Of a DNA stretch of 64,000 nt, positions 1 through 11,115 are shown in pieces. Position 1 is the stretch's first letter, and each line of letters opens with the position of its first letter. Below the pieces are notes generated by a model. It saw only the letters and a program-made list of their open reading frames with translations. It was not told the DNA's origin and ran no database searches. Made by a program: the position numbers and the translations under genes. The DNA comes from Helianthus annuus (taxonomy: Eukaryota > Streptophyta > Magnoliopsida > Asterales > Asteraceae), in contig NC_035448.2 of NCBI RefSeq assembly GCF_002127325.2, positions 120,050,538 to 120,114,537 of the forward strand. Direction: 5' to 3'.

Positions 1-224
1 ACAAACTCCAATTCACCGAAGAACCTGTTGAGGTCACGGATTGGAAGGTTCAGAAAACACGAAGAAGTCGTATCAAGTTAGTAAAAGTTCGTTGGAACTC
101 TCGTCACGGACCTGAGTATACTTGGGAACGTGAAGACCAAATGAAAGCAAAATATCCTCACCTGTTTCCGAAGACTCCTACAAATAATCACAAAGCTCGA
201 ATTTCGAGAAGAAATTCTAAATAA
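1..224 (+). CDS. 3' end of Ty3/gypsy chromovirus polyprotein (partial)
   Basis: The frame that begins at base 3 is open for 73 codons and ends at TAA 222-224. It encodes the C-terminal tail of a chromovirus pol, downstream of the integrase, with the motif VRWNSRHGPEYTWERE followed by MKAKYPHLF. This closely matches the tails of the two other chromovirus polyproteins in the window (31489 and 60165), which supports the family call. In this family the tail is a chromodomain-like module thought to guide integration. The rest of the element lies left of the window. A purine-rich tract (around 225-235, ending GGGGAGAA) follows and is the likely plus-strand primer next to the 3' LTR. Confidence 0.85.
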   Translation, partial: KLQFTEEPVEVTDWKVQKTRRSRIKLVKVRWNSRHGPEYTWEREDQMKAKYPHLFPKTPTNNHKARISRRNSK

Positions 225-235
225 CAAGGGGAGAA

Positions 236-3200
236 TGTGACAAACAGCAAAATTCCGGTAATTCCGTACAACTTGAACAACTATTTAACTATTATTTTTC
301 GCATATTTGACTTAATTCTAATTAATTAAAGTCTTGAGAGTCTAGGAATTACAAAAATCATAGTGAATTATGATAATGAATCCGAAGCGATTAGAAACAA
401 TATCCTAGACTAACAATAGGAACGCGAATAAACGATACTTGTCAGCACTAGTCGCGGTACAGTCTGACACAATGAAAACATGACATACAGTTATGTCTAC
501 ACAAATATTTTATAAAAAGTTTTGTCCAAAAATTTATATGTGCCGTATTATTTACAAAATTCCAATTAAAAACCAAATTGTTCAAGTCCGCAGAAAAATA
601 CAGAAATCGTGCGGAAATATACAGCATTCTGCAGAACGAAACCGTAACTATCTGAAAAACCCAAAAATAAATATTATTTGACATAAATAATATAATGAGT
701 AGTAAAAACGACACAAAATCCGCAATTGAATCTTTTTGCGTTAAGCTGCACGGCTCGTTCAGTAAACTGTCAGTCAGCAAAGCCGGTACCGGAAACGTGT
801 CAAAAATAATAAAATTTTTAGTCCAAAAAGTTGGATTAAATATTTGGATAATAAAACAAGTACAAAAATAAATTTTTGTTATGTATTTATCTAAACAAAA
901 CACGGTGTCAGTATTTAACTCGGTACAGGACCCGAACCGACTTTTTCACCCGAATTACAAACTAAAAATTTCAGTGAACTAGTTTTACCTAGTGTCACAC
1001 TACTTTAAAATATGAAGGCTTAAAACCTTGTACATATTTTTATATAAAATGTCAAAGTTCTTAAAATGCTTAAAGCTTCTAGTTAAAACAAGTTTTTTTT
1101 TAAAAAAAATTCAGCGATTTCTTTTCTTTTTGCTGAATTTTCGTCCAAGTGGGCACCTCACTATTTGTTTTTTTTTTAAGTTTTTTTAAGTGAATGATTA
1201 TCTAGATGATGAAGTGGAGTATGTGTTGGCATGGTATTAATATAAGTGTAAGAGTTAGTCATGTGGTGTCATTGTTATAACACTTTTCATAAATCAGTTA
1301 CACACACTACAAATCTTTTACACCTTTTCAAACACACACAAATTCTCTCAAACACCTTCATATCTTCATCAACCTACCAAGAACACCATAGAAAAACCCT
1401 TCCATCATATTCATCTTTCTTATAAACCACATGGATTTTCATGGAAATTAAGAAGATCTAAAGCATTCGCAAGTTAAATCAAGCCTTTTCATCCATCCAA
1501 GAGTCTTCTAACAACAAGATCTTCATCTTCTTTGTATCATAAGCTCTTTTAGATCATCCCTAGCCTAGAGCTAGAAGTGAGCTTCTAACTTTATATTTAT
1601 TTTTCTTACTCACTTATGTTATGATTATTATTATAACTAGTAAAAACAAAATAATGATAAATAATAGTATGAAAATACAAAGAAGCAAAAATACAAATCA
1701 TGATATCTATGTTTGTTTATGTTGTGATTAAGGTTTGTTATTTTAAATATTTGATCTTGTTGAGATGATTAAGACATGTATAACTTGTTAGATGATATTC
1801 TAAAAATATGATCTAACAAGTATACATAAACATGTTAAAGTTTTTTTTTATATATTGGATGATCAAAATCTATGGTGTAATTAAAGTATTTAATGTTTTT
1901 AAATAAAAACAAGACTTTTTACAAGAGTATAAAAAGTAACATACAACATGAGATTTTTATAAAAGTTGTAAAAACTAGAAGTAAACTAGGTTTTTGAACT
2001 AGTTAACATATGTTGTAAGCAAGTTCAAAACCCTACATGATTTTGAGATCATCTTGATAAGATTATGTTATAAATCTTGTTATAAAGTTTATGTATCTTG
2101 TTTATAAAAGTTATGAGTAAATTGTGATGTTGATTTGAAAAGAAAAAGATATGTTTATTAAACATGGCAAAGTGATTAAAACAAAGGTGATATGGCAAAA
2201 TTTTCTTAAAAGCTATATGATATAAAAACTATCATTTTTAGTTAAATCTTTCCAAGATTTACAAAGATATAAAAGAAAGCTTTTTATAAAAAGAAAAGAT
2301 TAGATAATTATATATTTTGAGAAAAAATATATTTGTTCATTTTAACAAGTTATGTGATATGTAGTAATTTGTGTATTAGTTATATATATCAAAGATAAGA
2401 ACTTGATTAAAATGGTGATAACAAACTCAAAAAGACTTTAGAATTCAAGTCTTACCAAATTTCATATAAATACGCCTTAAAGACATATTACGGACACTAC
2501 GAACAATCGGACATAAATTATGGACAAAACGGACGACGAACGAACTTATGGACATCTTACCCATCCGAGGACTTAATACGACATCTAGACGATCTTTCGA
2601 CACAGACACAAAATTTACGTTACCATTACCAAACTTCGGACATTTTGGAAAACTTATAAAGAGCATTATGTTTTTATTATCTAAAAAGTATAATTAGAAA
2701 ATTTTTATAAAATTATTTTTATAAAAATGAAAGACTTATCTTTTGGGCTAAATATTTATATAAAATGGGCTTATATTTTTTTTATAAATTATATTGGCCT
2801 TAAACTAAATACTTGGGCTAAGCCCAATAGCAAATAACTCATGGGCCAAGCCCAATACCAAACTTATGGGCCTAAAAGCCCAACACTATTTAAAGCCCAA
2901 CACTATTTAAACCCAACACTATTTAGGCCCAATGACATAACTTGTAATGAAATACAAGTATACGATTAATTACTACTAAACACGAATTCAAGGGAACTAG
3001 ATCCGACTATATGACATACCAGATACACGATTACTTACATATATGTATTTGGAAAAATATATATATAACGGTTAAACAATAAAGACATACAAGTCTTACA
3101 CATAATTAAGACATAAGACTTGTACTCAAGTTATTTACAAAGTCCGAAGTGTCTAACAAAATATAACAACGATTGTAGGTCGCAATAATGTTCAGGACTA

Positions 3201-4058
3201 CCGTACGTGAAATCATATTTACTTCTACTCACTGAAGCGATACTGTGAGTTCATGTCCCCTTTTCATTTTAAATGTTTTTCCAGCTTTACAACTATCGGG
3301 GAAAATACATGTACAATAAGTATGATAAGTCAAGGAATGAAACACCTTAGATCATGTGCGAAATTAGGGCCATAACTAAAGCACCATTAATCCAGTTTGG
3401 ACCAAGGAACAAAGGGTTAGATCTAATGGGTTTTGGCGAGCCCCACTCATGGTCATTCATTTACCTAGGAGTGCGTTTGTTGCCCTACGACATGGTGTCG
3501 ATACAATTAAAATCGTCTAGGGTTGGTTTGCTTCCTAATTCGTCACACATATTAATGTCCTTGCAAAACATTAATGATCACGATTTCATTGACGCTTTTC
3601 ATACTATATTTGATTCAAATACAAATACATTTTACATTTTTCGGGTGTATCATACATAACTAAACTGCATGAACTCGCTCAACCTTTGTTGATTTTTCTA
3701 CTTAAACATGTATTTCAGGGAATTAGTGGACCTTGTCAAGGATTTCAATTCGGGAAATAAGTATCAAGACTCCGTGCCATCTTTTGAAGGGTTTATCTAT
3801 TATACTGCCGCTTTGCGGTGATATAGTGGACAAAGCCTTAGTGTTTAAAATTTTCGTTTTGAATGTATGAAATAATAACAACTTAGTTTCTTTGAATGGT
3901 TTGTAAATTATAAACTTAATGTATGTTGCGCATCTTTTGAGCAATTATGGTAATGGCAATGGAGTATGTTTTATTCATTTAGTATGTTTACTTATATCGT
4001 TATGCAATGAGAACCAACAGATCACACCTCGCGCTTCCGCTATGAGCAGGGTGTGACA
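236..4058 (+). repeat. 3' LTR of chromovirus (Tekay/Del-like), 3.8 kb
   Basis: It begins TGTGACAAAC directly after the polypurine tract and ends GGGTGTGACA at 4058, the same end as the LTR at 14148-17640. The unusually long LTR fits the Tekay/Del group. It is AT-rich with no credible gene. It contains three short copies of GCCCAACACTATTTAA at about 2879-2930. A block near 3245-3320 (GTGAGTTCATGTCCCC to AAATACATGT) recurs at 16768-16850 and, in weaker form, near 33648-33715. Short reading frames inside it are not conserved and are left out. The target duplication cannot be tested because the 5' LTR is outside the window. Confidence 0.8.
1106..1247 (+). promoter_or_regulatory. LTR promoter: inverted repeat plus TATA box
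   Basis: A perfect 10-bp inverted repeat (AAAATTCAGC at 1106-1115, GCTGAATTTT at 1132-1141) lies about 100 bp upstream of a TATA-like TTAATATAAG near 1238-1247. It is placed as the LTR core promoter by analogy with the other LTRs in the window. No transcription start was observed. Confidence 0.4.
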
Positions 4059-5476
4059 GCTTATCCGATCGGCTGGGCTGTCCGTTCGGACAGCCAGCCC
4101 GATCGGTCAGCTTCCTAACCTGGTCGGCCGGTTCATCTAACACTTGGCTGTTTTGATTGTTTGACGTTTTATCGAGGTACTTTGACAATGAGTTGAACCA
4201 TAGAACCCTCGTTCTTACTTGTTTCTCCTCTCGGACAGGAATCACCTAAATCCGGCCGGTGAGCTGTTCGGAACGGAGTTTAACGTTTAACCCGAAGTCG
4301 GTGAATCTCGTGGATAGAATCCGAATCTCGAACCGCACAACTACTAGGATGATAAGTGAGTCGGTTTAAACTCCGTTTCTAACGGTTTGAAGGCATTGAG
4401 TGTAAAAGAGTTGAAAGAAAGTTGGAAAACATCCTTTCAATCCTTTTCACCGTATAAATGTTTAGATCTATGATAGTTCTTTGTTTGTTTATGTGGAAAT
4501 CGGCTAGATCCAAGTTATTCTTGGTGGATTGGAGCCAAAACATGGAGTTCTTCAAGAACACCATGATGACATCATCCTCGAACACTTGAATCTTGATGAT
4601 TTCACGGTTAAAAAGTAAGATTTGAAAGATAGAAAAGTGTAGGAGCGTGCATAGATCAAGAAAGTACAAGATTTAGGATGAAATCTTACCGGAATCGGAA
4701 GGAATCTGAGAAAAGGAGGGGAGCACGAGCTGGTCGGTCAGAGGTTTCCAAAAGTAGAAAGTTTGAAAGTGACAAGGGGTATTTATAGGCTTCCAAAAGA
4801 GGAAAGGGCTGGCAGATCGGTCAGGCAACCCGATCGGACAGCCTGTCCGATCGGAATGCCTGTCCGATCGGACAGCAGTCCGATCGGCTGGGCTGTTCGA
4901 TAGGCTAGGAGCCTGATCGTTCAGCTGCCTGATTCAAGCGTTCGGTGCGACGATTTTCGATATTTCGATTTCGATTGCGATTGATGAGAATACGATAGAG
5001 TTTCCTATTCAAATTACTTTTAATCCCAACCACTATATCTAACATACAATCACCTATGTCTCGCGCTGTCTTTTCGCCACCAATTATCATAATTCGATTT
5101 TGATTGAGTTCGATTGAGTTTCGAATTTCAATTGATTACCACACATAACATAAAGTAAACACGCACAAGTAACACATAAGGCACACACACGCATACTAAC
5201 ACCAGAATTCGCGTAATTCGAGTCTCGAGTTCGATGATGATTAGTTTAGCTCGATTATTGATTAATTGACTTTATCGCATTGTTACTTCCTATCAATCAC
5301 AGTCGTTTAGCATTTCCCATTGATTTGAACATTCGATTACTTTGATTAATACACTCACTCCACATAATACAACTAACAGAAACACCAACATAGAATAGAC
5401 TAACTATAGTCAAAGAAGTCAATCTTGACTTCGACTTTGACTTTGACTTTGACATTCGGTAACACGGGGTGTTACA
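4059..5476 (-). repeat. Reverse-oriented LTR or LTR fragment
   Basis: Read on the minus strand it starts at 5476 with TGTAACACCCCGTGTTACCG, a typical gypsy LTR start. It has a TATA box (minus TATAAAT, 4780-4787) and clusters of CCGATCGG palindromes at 4063-4110 and 4800-4910. The left end is not clear: it abuts the neighbouring LTR at 4058 without a visible CA end, so it may be truncated there. No internal coding region is attached, so this could be a truncated element or part of a solo LTR. Confidence 0.5.
4780..4874 (-). promoter_or_regulatory. LTR promoter with CCGATCGG palindromes
   Basis: Minus-strand TATA box at 4780-4787. Upstream of it on that strand are an inverted repeat with 11-bp arms (CCGATCGGACA at 4830-4840, TGTCCGATCGG at 4844-4854) and a perfect 14-bp palindrome TGTCCGATCGGACA at 4861-4874. 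Confidence 0.45.
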
Positions 5477-5995
5477 AAAATCGAACAGGAAGTTGTTTCT
5501 AAACTGAAAGAAAAAGTTGTTGATAAAACCGAACCACCAACTGGAAAGTTCAAAGTTTTCAAAAACTCAACATATGAAGTTGGAGAGTGTTCAAAAAGGT
5601 TTTACAAACGAAGAGGAAATCTTGACAACCAAGCATGGGTTGTTATGAAATCAGATGTAAAATCTGGCGATGAATCTGATTCCACAAAGTCAGAGGAGCC
5701 ACAAGTTGATTTAAAAGGTGAAAAATCAGTTCCTCCAATGGATGATGTGAACTTTCCACCATTGAGGGCTGAAAATTTTAAACAAAAAGTTGGAAAAATT
5801 GAGATCTCGAATCAATTCTATTCTGAAAAGAAAGAATTTGATATTGAAAAGGCGTTCAATGGGAATGTTAAAAAGATTTTTGGAAAAATGGTCGAGGGAA
5901 AGGCAAAAGGGATAAAAGATTTTTATGAAACAAAGAAAGCAACTTACACCCCGAGTGAAACTGAGGAGGTCACATCCAAGTTTGGTCAGGCTTGA
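5477..5995 (+). pseudogene. Ty1/copia (Sirevirus-like) polyprotein fragment
   Basis: The frame is open from the junction at 5477 to TGA 5993-5995, about 172 codons, with no natural start because the 5' part is missing. It is rich in lysine and glutamate. Motifs such as VKSGDESDSTKSEEPQ, NFPPLRAENFKQKVGK and KAFNGNVKKIFGKMV match, from memory, the linker found in copia polyproteins of Asteraceae. I see no protease, integrase or reverse transcriptase signature. It ends where a related protein would be expected to continue. The downstream LTR at 8086 is in the same orientation, so both probably belong to one decayed element. Confidence 0.6.
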
Positions 5996-8085
5996 ATGTT
6001 TGTTTTTCACATGTAAAAATCTTGACTTGCCGGAAATCACAGGTTGGTAATTGGGGAGTAGGAATCGGCATCTTTCTTGAAAAAATATCACAGATGTGAA
6101 TGGTGGTTGTTAAACGATATTTCGACTTTCAAGTGGTTAATCAAGAACATTAAGTTGTACTTGATTTAACTATCTTACATGTGGTATGATTATTGGAAAT
6201 TGTTTTTGTGATAAATTTACAGGTAGTTGAGAAAAACAATGTGATGAATTAACCCCTATCCTACAAGTGGTTTATGGAATCAACAAAACTTATTTTCCGG
6301 AAAAATCATTTTGATTAAAACAAACTTAAGTGTTTTGAAATCATAATGGGAAAATAGTTTGTTGTAAGGGGGAGTTCTGATTGTTTATGCCAAGAGAATG
6401 GCGAATTGAAGCAATTCAACTGTTGTCACTTTACTTGTACGGTTTATTTTCAATTTTCTTTTAATGGTTTTGAATTTTAGGGGGAGTAAGAAATTTCAGA
6501 AAATCCAAAAACATTAAAAATTTGAAAATCCAAAAACAAACATCGAAAAATTAAAAAAAAAACGAGTTTTGTTGTGAAAAAGAGGAAATGATAGTACATC
6601 AGTGGACTATCACAACACGCTAAAGAATTGTAAAGTCAAAAATGTGATAAACGATCTCACTGAGGATGTGTCAGTAGGTTTTTATACATTCAGTAAATTG
6701 ATTTCGAGATATAAACCTAAAAATCAAACTTACTTATATCGTAGGGAACATCTCTCGGATATATGGGTAACCCCCGAAATCTTGTTTGAAAGATTTTCTA
6801 TTTCTGACATACTAGGTCTTTGTGCGTGATGATATCTGGGGTATTATACCAGGACTTCTGATTTTGCGGGAGCAATAGCCTAGTCCTCGTATAATACTTT
6901 GCATAAGCGTTAATCTTTAAAGCCAACCCTCAGTACAAAGAATGATGAAACATTGAAAAATGCTAATCATGTGTTGTTGAAGAAAATATCCCCAAATGGG
7001 ACACACCGAAAGACGAGCCATCATCTCTCTGTACGAACGGAAGTTCTAACCTGAGCTCTCATGGTCTCGCATTTACCCGTTTACAGATATCATTAGTGTA
7101 CATTCACCTGTAAGACTCAATATAGAAGTCTGGATACGGGAGTATATTCTAAGGTGGTACACGCGAATAGGTTTAAGTGCTTAAAACACTAAATTCGTAT
7201 CTCGAAACAGTTGAACTTTGTCTGAAAATTTAAAGTGGATCAGTATACTGATAATCTATGTGAATAGTTTAGAACTTAAAATGTTTAAAGCTTAACGGTG
7301 TTAGTGATTTGTCTCAAAAACTGATATGGTCCTCTTACACAAACTCACAAAAATATTGTTTGTAAATATTACTTTATTTCATTTCGTTAAAAACAAAATT
7401 CCAAAAAGATTTTCAGTGTGTTTTAGCATAAATTTTTGAAAAATCCAAAAAGATTTTCGACAACTGATGTTGAAAGGTTGATTTTCAAAATTCCAAGTGC
7501 TAAACATGATGAACAAAAGGTTTGGGAGAGTTTGTTTGAGATGAAAAATTGAATATGAAAAGCAAATGGTATTGTTACAAGTGGTTCATCTGAGATTAAC
7601 ATTGTAAAATCATTTATTGATTGATTAATATCTGCAAGTGGTGTATAAATTTGTCAAATTTTAAATTTGTGAAAATTTATTGTGAGGTAGAGGTTGTGCA
7701 GGTATGAGTAAGAGTTAGATTTCGATCTTGAACCTGTGAAAGCCTGACTATGATCCCAAGCATAATTTAAGGGGGAGTCTGCAAGCAAAGGAGAGTCTGT
7801 AGATGTAAAAAGCCAGGTTCTGATCATGTATCTGTGATGCTGATGAACTTAAGGAATCAAGAGATCTGATCAAAAGAATTAGAAAGCTTGAGAGCCAGAT
7901 TGCGATCCTGATTCTTTGAAGATCAACATCCAAGGGGAGGTTATCTGTTGGTGCTGATGAAAAGAGAAGAGAGAGATTGAGAATGCTTTACATTGTCAGA
8001 TACTTCGGGGGAGATCGAGATGACTGATAAAGACTGAAGATTGAAGACTCGACACTGAAGACTTCATCAACATCCGGGGGGAGTC
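5996..8085 (+). mobile_element. Degenerate 3' internal region of the copia element, repeated polypurine tracts
   Basis: No gene can be supported here. The stretch is rich in AAAAATCC-type sequence and has several G-rich purine tracts of similar form near 6366, 6480, 7769, 7932, 8006 and 8075. The pair at 7769 and 8075 share GGGGGAGTCTG. The last tract touches the 3' LTR and is the likely plus-strand primer. Multiplied polypurine tracts before the 3' LTR are, as I recall, a hallmark of Sireviruses. Small frames (for example 6602-6829) look accidental. Confidence 0.5.
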
Positions 8086-8520
8086 TGTTGGTGCATACGT
8101 CTGTCGACTTCGTCTTGTATCGAGTCTTGTACTAGATTAGAAAGATCAGGGCACGTAAACGAGAAAACATGTTAAAAGGTTGATTTCGCACGAAATGAGA
8201 AATAGGTATTTCGTACGAAATGACTTGGTCATTTCGCACGAAATGACTATTTCATGTGAACTTGATTTCGTTTCAACCATTCCGTGCGAAACCACACTCC
8301 TATAAATACATGCCTTGTGATTTCATTTGTAACTTTCCGGTTTCAGTGCCGAACTGCTGCCGAAGTGTCTACTCGTTGTAAAACGTTGTTATATCAATCA
8401 AAAGACAGTCTAAAGTGAATTGCAAGCTGAATCAACTTGATACGTTTGTTTCCACCTCTCGTATTGAGCAAAAACTCTTCTGAACGACTCGTTTGGGTCA
8501 GAAAACGATCCTACACAACA
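8086..8520 (+). repeat. 3' LTR of Sirevirus-like copia element
   Basis: It begins TGTTGGTGCATACG directly after the purine tract CCGGGGGGAGTC and ends CTACACAACA, giving 435 bp with TG and CA termini. It contains a TATA box at 8301 (TATAAATACA) and a cluster of ATTTCG(T/C)ACGAAAT palindromes just upstream. There is no second copy in the window, so identity and target duplication cannot be checked. Confidence 0.65.
8183..8310 (+). promoter_or_regulatory. Sirevirus-type LTR promoter with palindrome cluster
   Basis: Palindromic boxes are ATTTCGCACGAAAT (8183-8196), ATTTCGTACGAAAT (8208-8221, a perfect 14-bp palindrome) and ATTTCGCACGAAAT (8231-8244), with a weaker CCGTGCGAAA near 8282. GAAATGAC and GTCATTTC at 8216-8235 form a further hairpin. 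The TATA box TATAAATA starts at 8301. Palindromes near the core promoter are described for Sireviruses. Confidence 0.55.
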
Positions 8521-8742
8521 AATTGAGCAACATGCTCAATTCGGAATCATCACTAGAATTGAATAACGCATTGGATGACGAATTAATGAATCTTAGAAGT
8601 ACTTTCTAATAAGTACATGTTTCATGGTAGAAATCGATAACCATAACTCATAAAACACTGTCTTAGAAGAAAATGAAAATAAGATGTTATATTTACACAT
8701 TAATTATTTTAATATTAAAAAAAGGATAAAACATTTACATAA
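8521..8742. other. Unassigned intergenic DNA plus left target duplication
   Basis: AT-rich flank between the copia LTR and the Mutator-like element. No gene is seen. Its last 9 bases (8734-8742, TTTACATAA) are the left target duplication of the element that follows. Confidence 0.5.
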
Positions 8743-8859
8743 GAGTTAAATGCCCAGATAGTCCATGTGGTTTGGCCTTTTTCACCTTTAATCCCCAACT
8801 TTCTAAAATTACAACTATAGTCCTTAGCTTTTTCAATTTCGTTCCAGGATAGTCTCTGG

Positions 8860-9486
8860 TAGGCCCTGTAAACGAACCGAACGAACATGAACATAAGCAT
8901 GTTCGTGTTCGTTCATTTAACTTTAACCGAACACAAACACGAACACGAACATATAATCGAACACATATTTTTGTTCGTATTCGTTCATTTAGAAATCAGG
9001 CATGTTCGTTTTCGTTTATGTTCGTTCGTTTAAAACCTAAACAAACAGTTCAAGAACATAAACGAACACAAACGAACATAAAAAAATTAACTGAACATAT
9101 TTGAATAAACATAAATTAACATGATTGAAGAAACAAGTCTAATATATTACATTTCATCCGAAAACAAATCTAAATAAGTGTTCATAGATTTACTAATTAG
9201 TTATATTTGTATAAGTAGTTAGAAAACCTAATATTTATATAAATATAAATATTTATGTATTTATTAAAATTTAAACGAATATAAACGAACGCTCACGAAC
9301 ATAAATAAACGAACATAAAAGAATGTTCACGAACATAAATGAACGAACACAAGGTATGTTCATGTTCGTTCATTTAATTAAACGAACAATTTTTTTTGTT
9401 CGGGTTCGTTCATTTATTAGATAAACGAACATAAACGAACTTCCCGCCGAACAAGTTCATGAACGTTCGGTTCTTTTACAGGTCTA
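8860..9486. mobile_element. hAT-type MITE inside the MULE left inverted repeat
   Basis: The ends are TAGGCCCTGTAAACGAACC and, read from the right, TAGACCTGTAAAAGAACC. The flanks are 8-bp near-identical target duplications GTCTCTGG (8852-8859) and GTCCCTGG (9487-9494). Eight-bp duplications and TAG termini fit hAT. The intact right repeat of the host MULE shows the unfilled site. The body is built of degenerate CGAACATAAACGAAC-type repeats and is AT-rich, with no coding capacity. Confidence 0.8.
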
Positions 9487-9583
9487 GTCCCTGGCGCGGA
9501 TGGAGGTTAGTTTTGGTGTTAAGTGATTGTGAAATGACTAAAATGCCCTTTAGTATAAAACAAAATATATCAAATAATTATTA

Positions 9584-9839
9584 CTCCCTCCGTCCCACTA
9601 AAAGTGTCCTATTTTGAATTTTCAAAGTCTTTATTTGTAAACTTTGACCTTAAATAATTTTGTTTGTGTTAGATAATATTTGATGAAAGTTATATGATTT
9701 GAGTGTGTTTTACAGGTGTTTTTATCGGATTAATTTTCATCAAGTTTTATATAACACAAAAATATATAATTAAAGTCAACGTTTATAAATAAAGACTTTG
9801 AAAATTCAAAATAAGACATATTTAATGGGACGGAGGTAG
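9584..9839. mobile_element. Stowaway MITE (Tc1/mariner type)
   Basis: It starts CTCCCTCCGTCCCACTAAAAG and ends with the reverse complement of CTACCTCCGTCCCATTAAA, the classic Stowaway terminus. TA dinucleotides flank it at 9582-9583 and 9840-9841. It is 256 bp long with inverted repeats of about 50 bp, including a shared TTTGAATTTTCAAAGTCTTTA stretch. It lies within the MULE interior. Confidence 0.9.
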
Positions 9840-10953
9840 TAATAAATATATATTGTGGGACCCAATTATAAAATGTATAAGATATACATAGAAAACATAT
9901 TCAACTCTCTCTCTCTTTCTACTCACTCTCTCCCTCTAAACCACCACCACCATCTCCTTCACCTTCACCGCCGTCACCACCACCACCATCTGCGAAACAA
10001 CAAAAATAACACAACCTTAACACTTCCTGCGAATCACTTACTCTTCTTCTCTCTCTCTCTCTCCCTCTACGAACAAAAAGTGAATTGTGTTGATGTTTTG
10101 AAGGTGGTTGGGTTAGGTTGTGGGATGGATAATGACGAGTTGTGGGGGATCGAGACCGGGGCAAGGGGTCGATTGTTGTGATGATGAGTGGTGGTGTAGG
10201 TGTTGGTTGACAGTGATTGTGGTAGGAGGTGGTGGTGTAGGTGTTGGTTGATAATGATTGTGAGCCCGGTGACCACGCCAAATCGGAAAGACATAAACAG
10301 AAACAGACAAGCTTCAACAACATTACAACTTCTTTTCATTCCAAGATTCAATTTTTCTCCCCAACTATGAATACCCAGATGAACTATGAGTTATAAAATT
10401 CAATACTTTCGTTTAGAGGTTGAAGGGTGATGGTGATGGTGGTAGTGGTGGATGAGGTTGAAGATGATGGTAGGAGGGTGCGGTGGTTGCAGTGGTATTT
10501 GGGGTGGTGGTGGTGGTTGGTATTTGGAGGTGGTTTGTGGTGTTTGATAATTCTGGTTGCAGACAAAGCAAAGCAAAGGAAAGAGAAAAGGGGAGCGGGG
10601 GTGGGGTGGGTGTATGGTGGGCCCACTTTCTTTTAATTAGATATGTAAATAAATAATTAATAACATTTTTTTATTATTAAGAGCATTTTGGTTATTTCAC
10701 ACTCACTTAACAACAAAAACTAACCTCCTTCCGCACCAGGGATTATTCGGGAACGGAATTGAAAAAGTTGGGAACTATAACTGTAATTTTAGAAAGTTAG
10801 AAACTAAAGGTGAAAAAAGGTCAAACCACATAGACTATCCGGGTATTTAACTCTTTACATAAATAAAAGACCCTACCATAACAACGTAAAACAACAAAGG
10901 ACTTAAAAGTGGGCACCACCATCTAAACCAGAGGTCATGTATACCATCATATC

Positions 10954-11035
10954 ATTGGCCAGAAATCTATCCAACACATGCTCATGCAGATTTCACTTAT
11001 CCTACATGGCTACATGTACAAATCCCATATATCAC
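10954..11035 (+). promoter_or_regulatory. Putative CP24 promoter elements
   Basis: Between the MULE end and the start codon there are 253 bp. They hold an inverted CCAAT box (ATTGG, 10954-10958), an I-box core on the minus strand (CTTATC, the complement of GATAAG, 10996-11001) and a weak TATA-like CATATATCAC at about 11027-11036. I-box and CCAAT elements are common in light-regulated photosynthesis promoters. Assignments are by motif only. Confidence 0.35.
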
Positions 11036-11115
11036 ACCCTTCATATTCCATATTCAAGATCAAAGAAAACACAATCACAAAACAGCACCATCAAAACCTT
11101 GTTTGCATTCCAAAA

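Larger units (their letters stand above)
8743..10853. mobile_element. Non-autonomous Mutator-like element (MULE)
   Basis: Terminal inverted repeats of about 180 bp start GAGTTAAATGCCCAGATAG on the left, and the right end reads back as GAGTTAAATACCCGGATAG. A perfect 9-bp target duplication TTTACATAA flanks it (8734-8742 and 10854-10862), the size expected for Mutator. The left inverted repeat is interrupted by an hAT MITE at 8860-9486; the right one (about 10671-10853) is uninterrupted. No transposase frame exists. The interior has CT microsatellites (about 9907 and 10051) and GGTGGT-rich sequence (10100-10630), whose open frames on both strands are composition artefacts. It ends 253 bp before the CP24 start codon. 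Confidence 0.85.

Noticed and set aside
5726..6091. A 121-residue minus-strand frame
   Set aside because: It is antisense to the clear copia reading frame at 5477-5995.
9855..10636. Several overlapping reading frames on both strands, rich in His, Thr, Pro or Val, Gly
   Set aside because: They arise from CT and GGTGGT simple repeats within a MULE; frames open on both strands with no domain.
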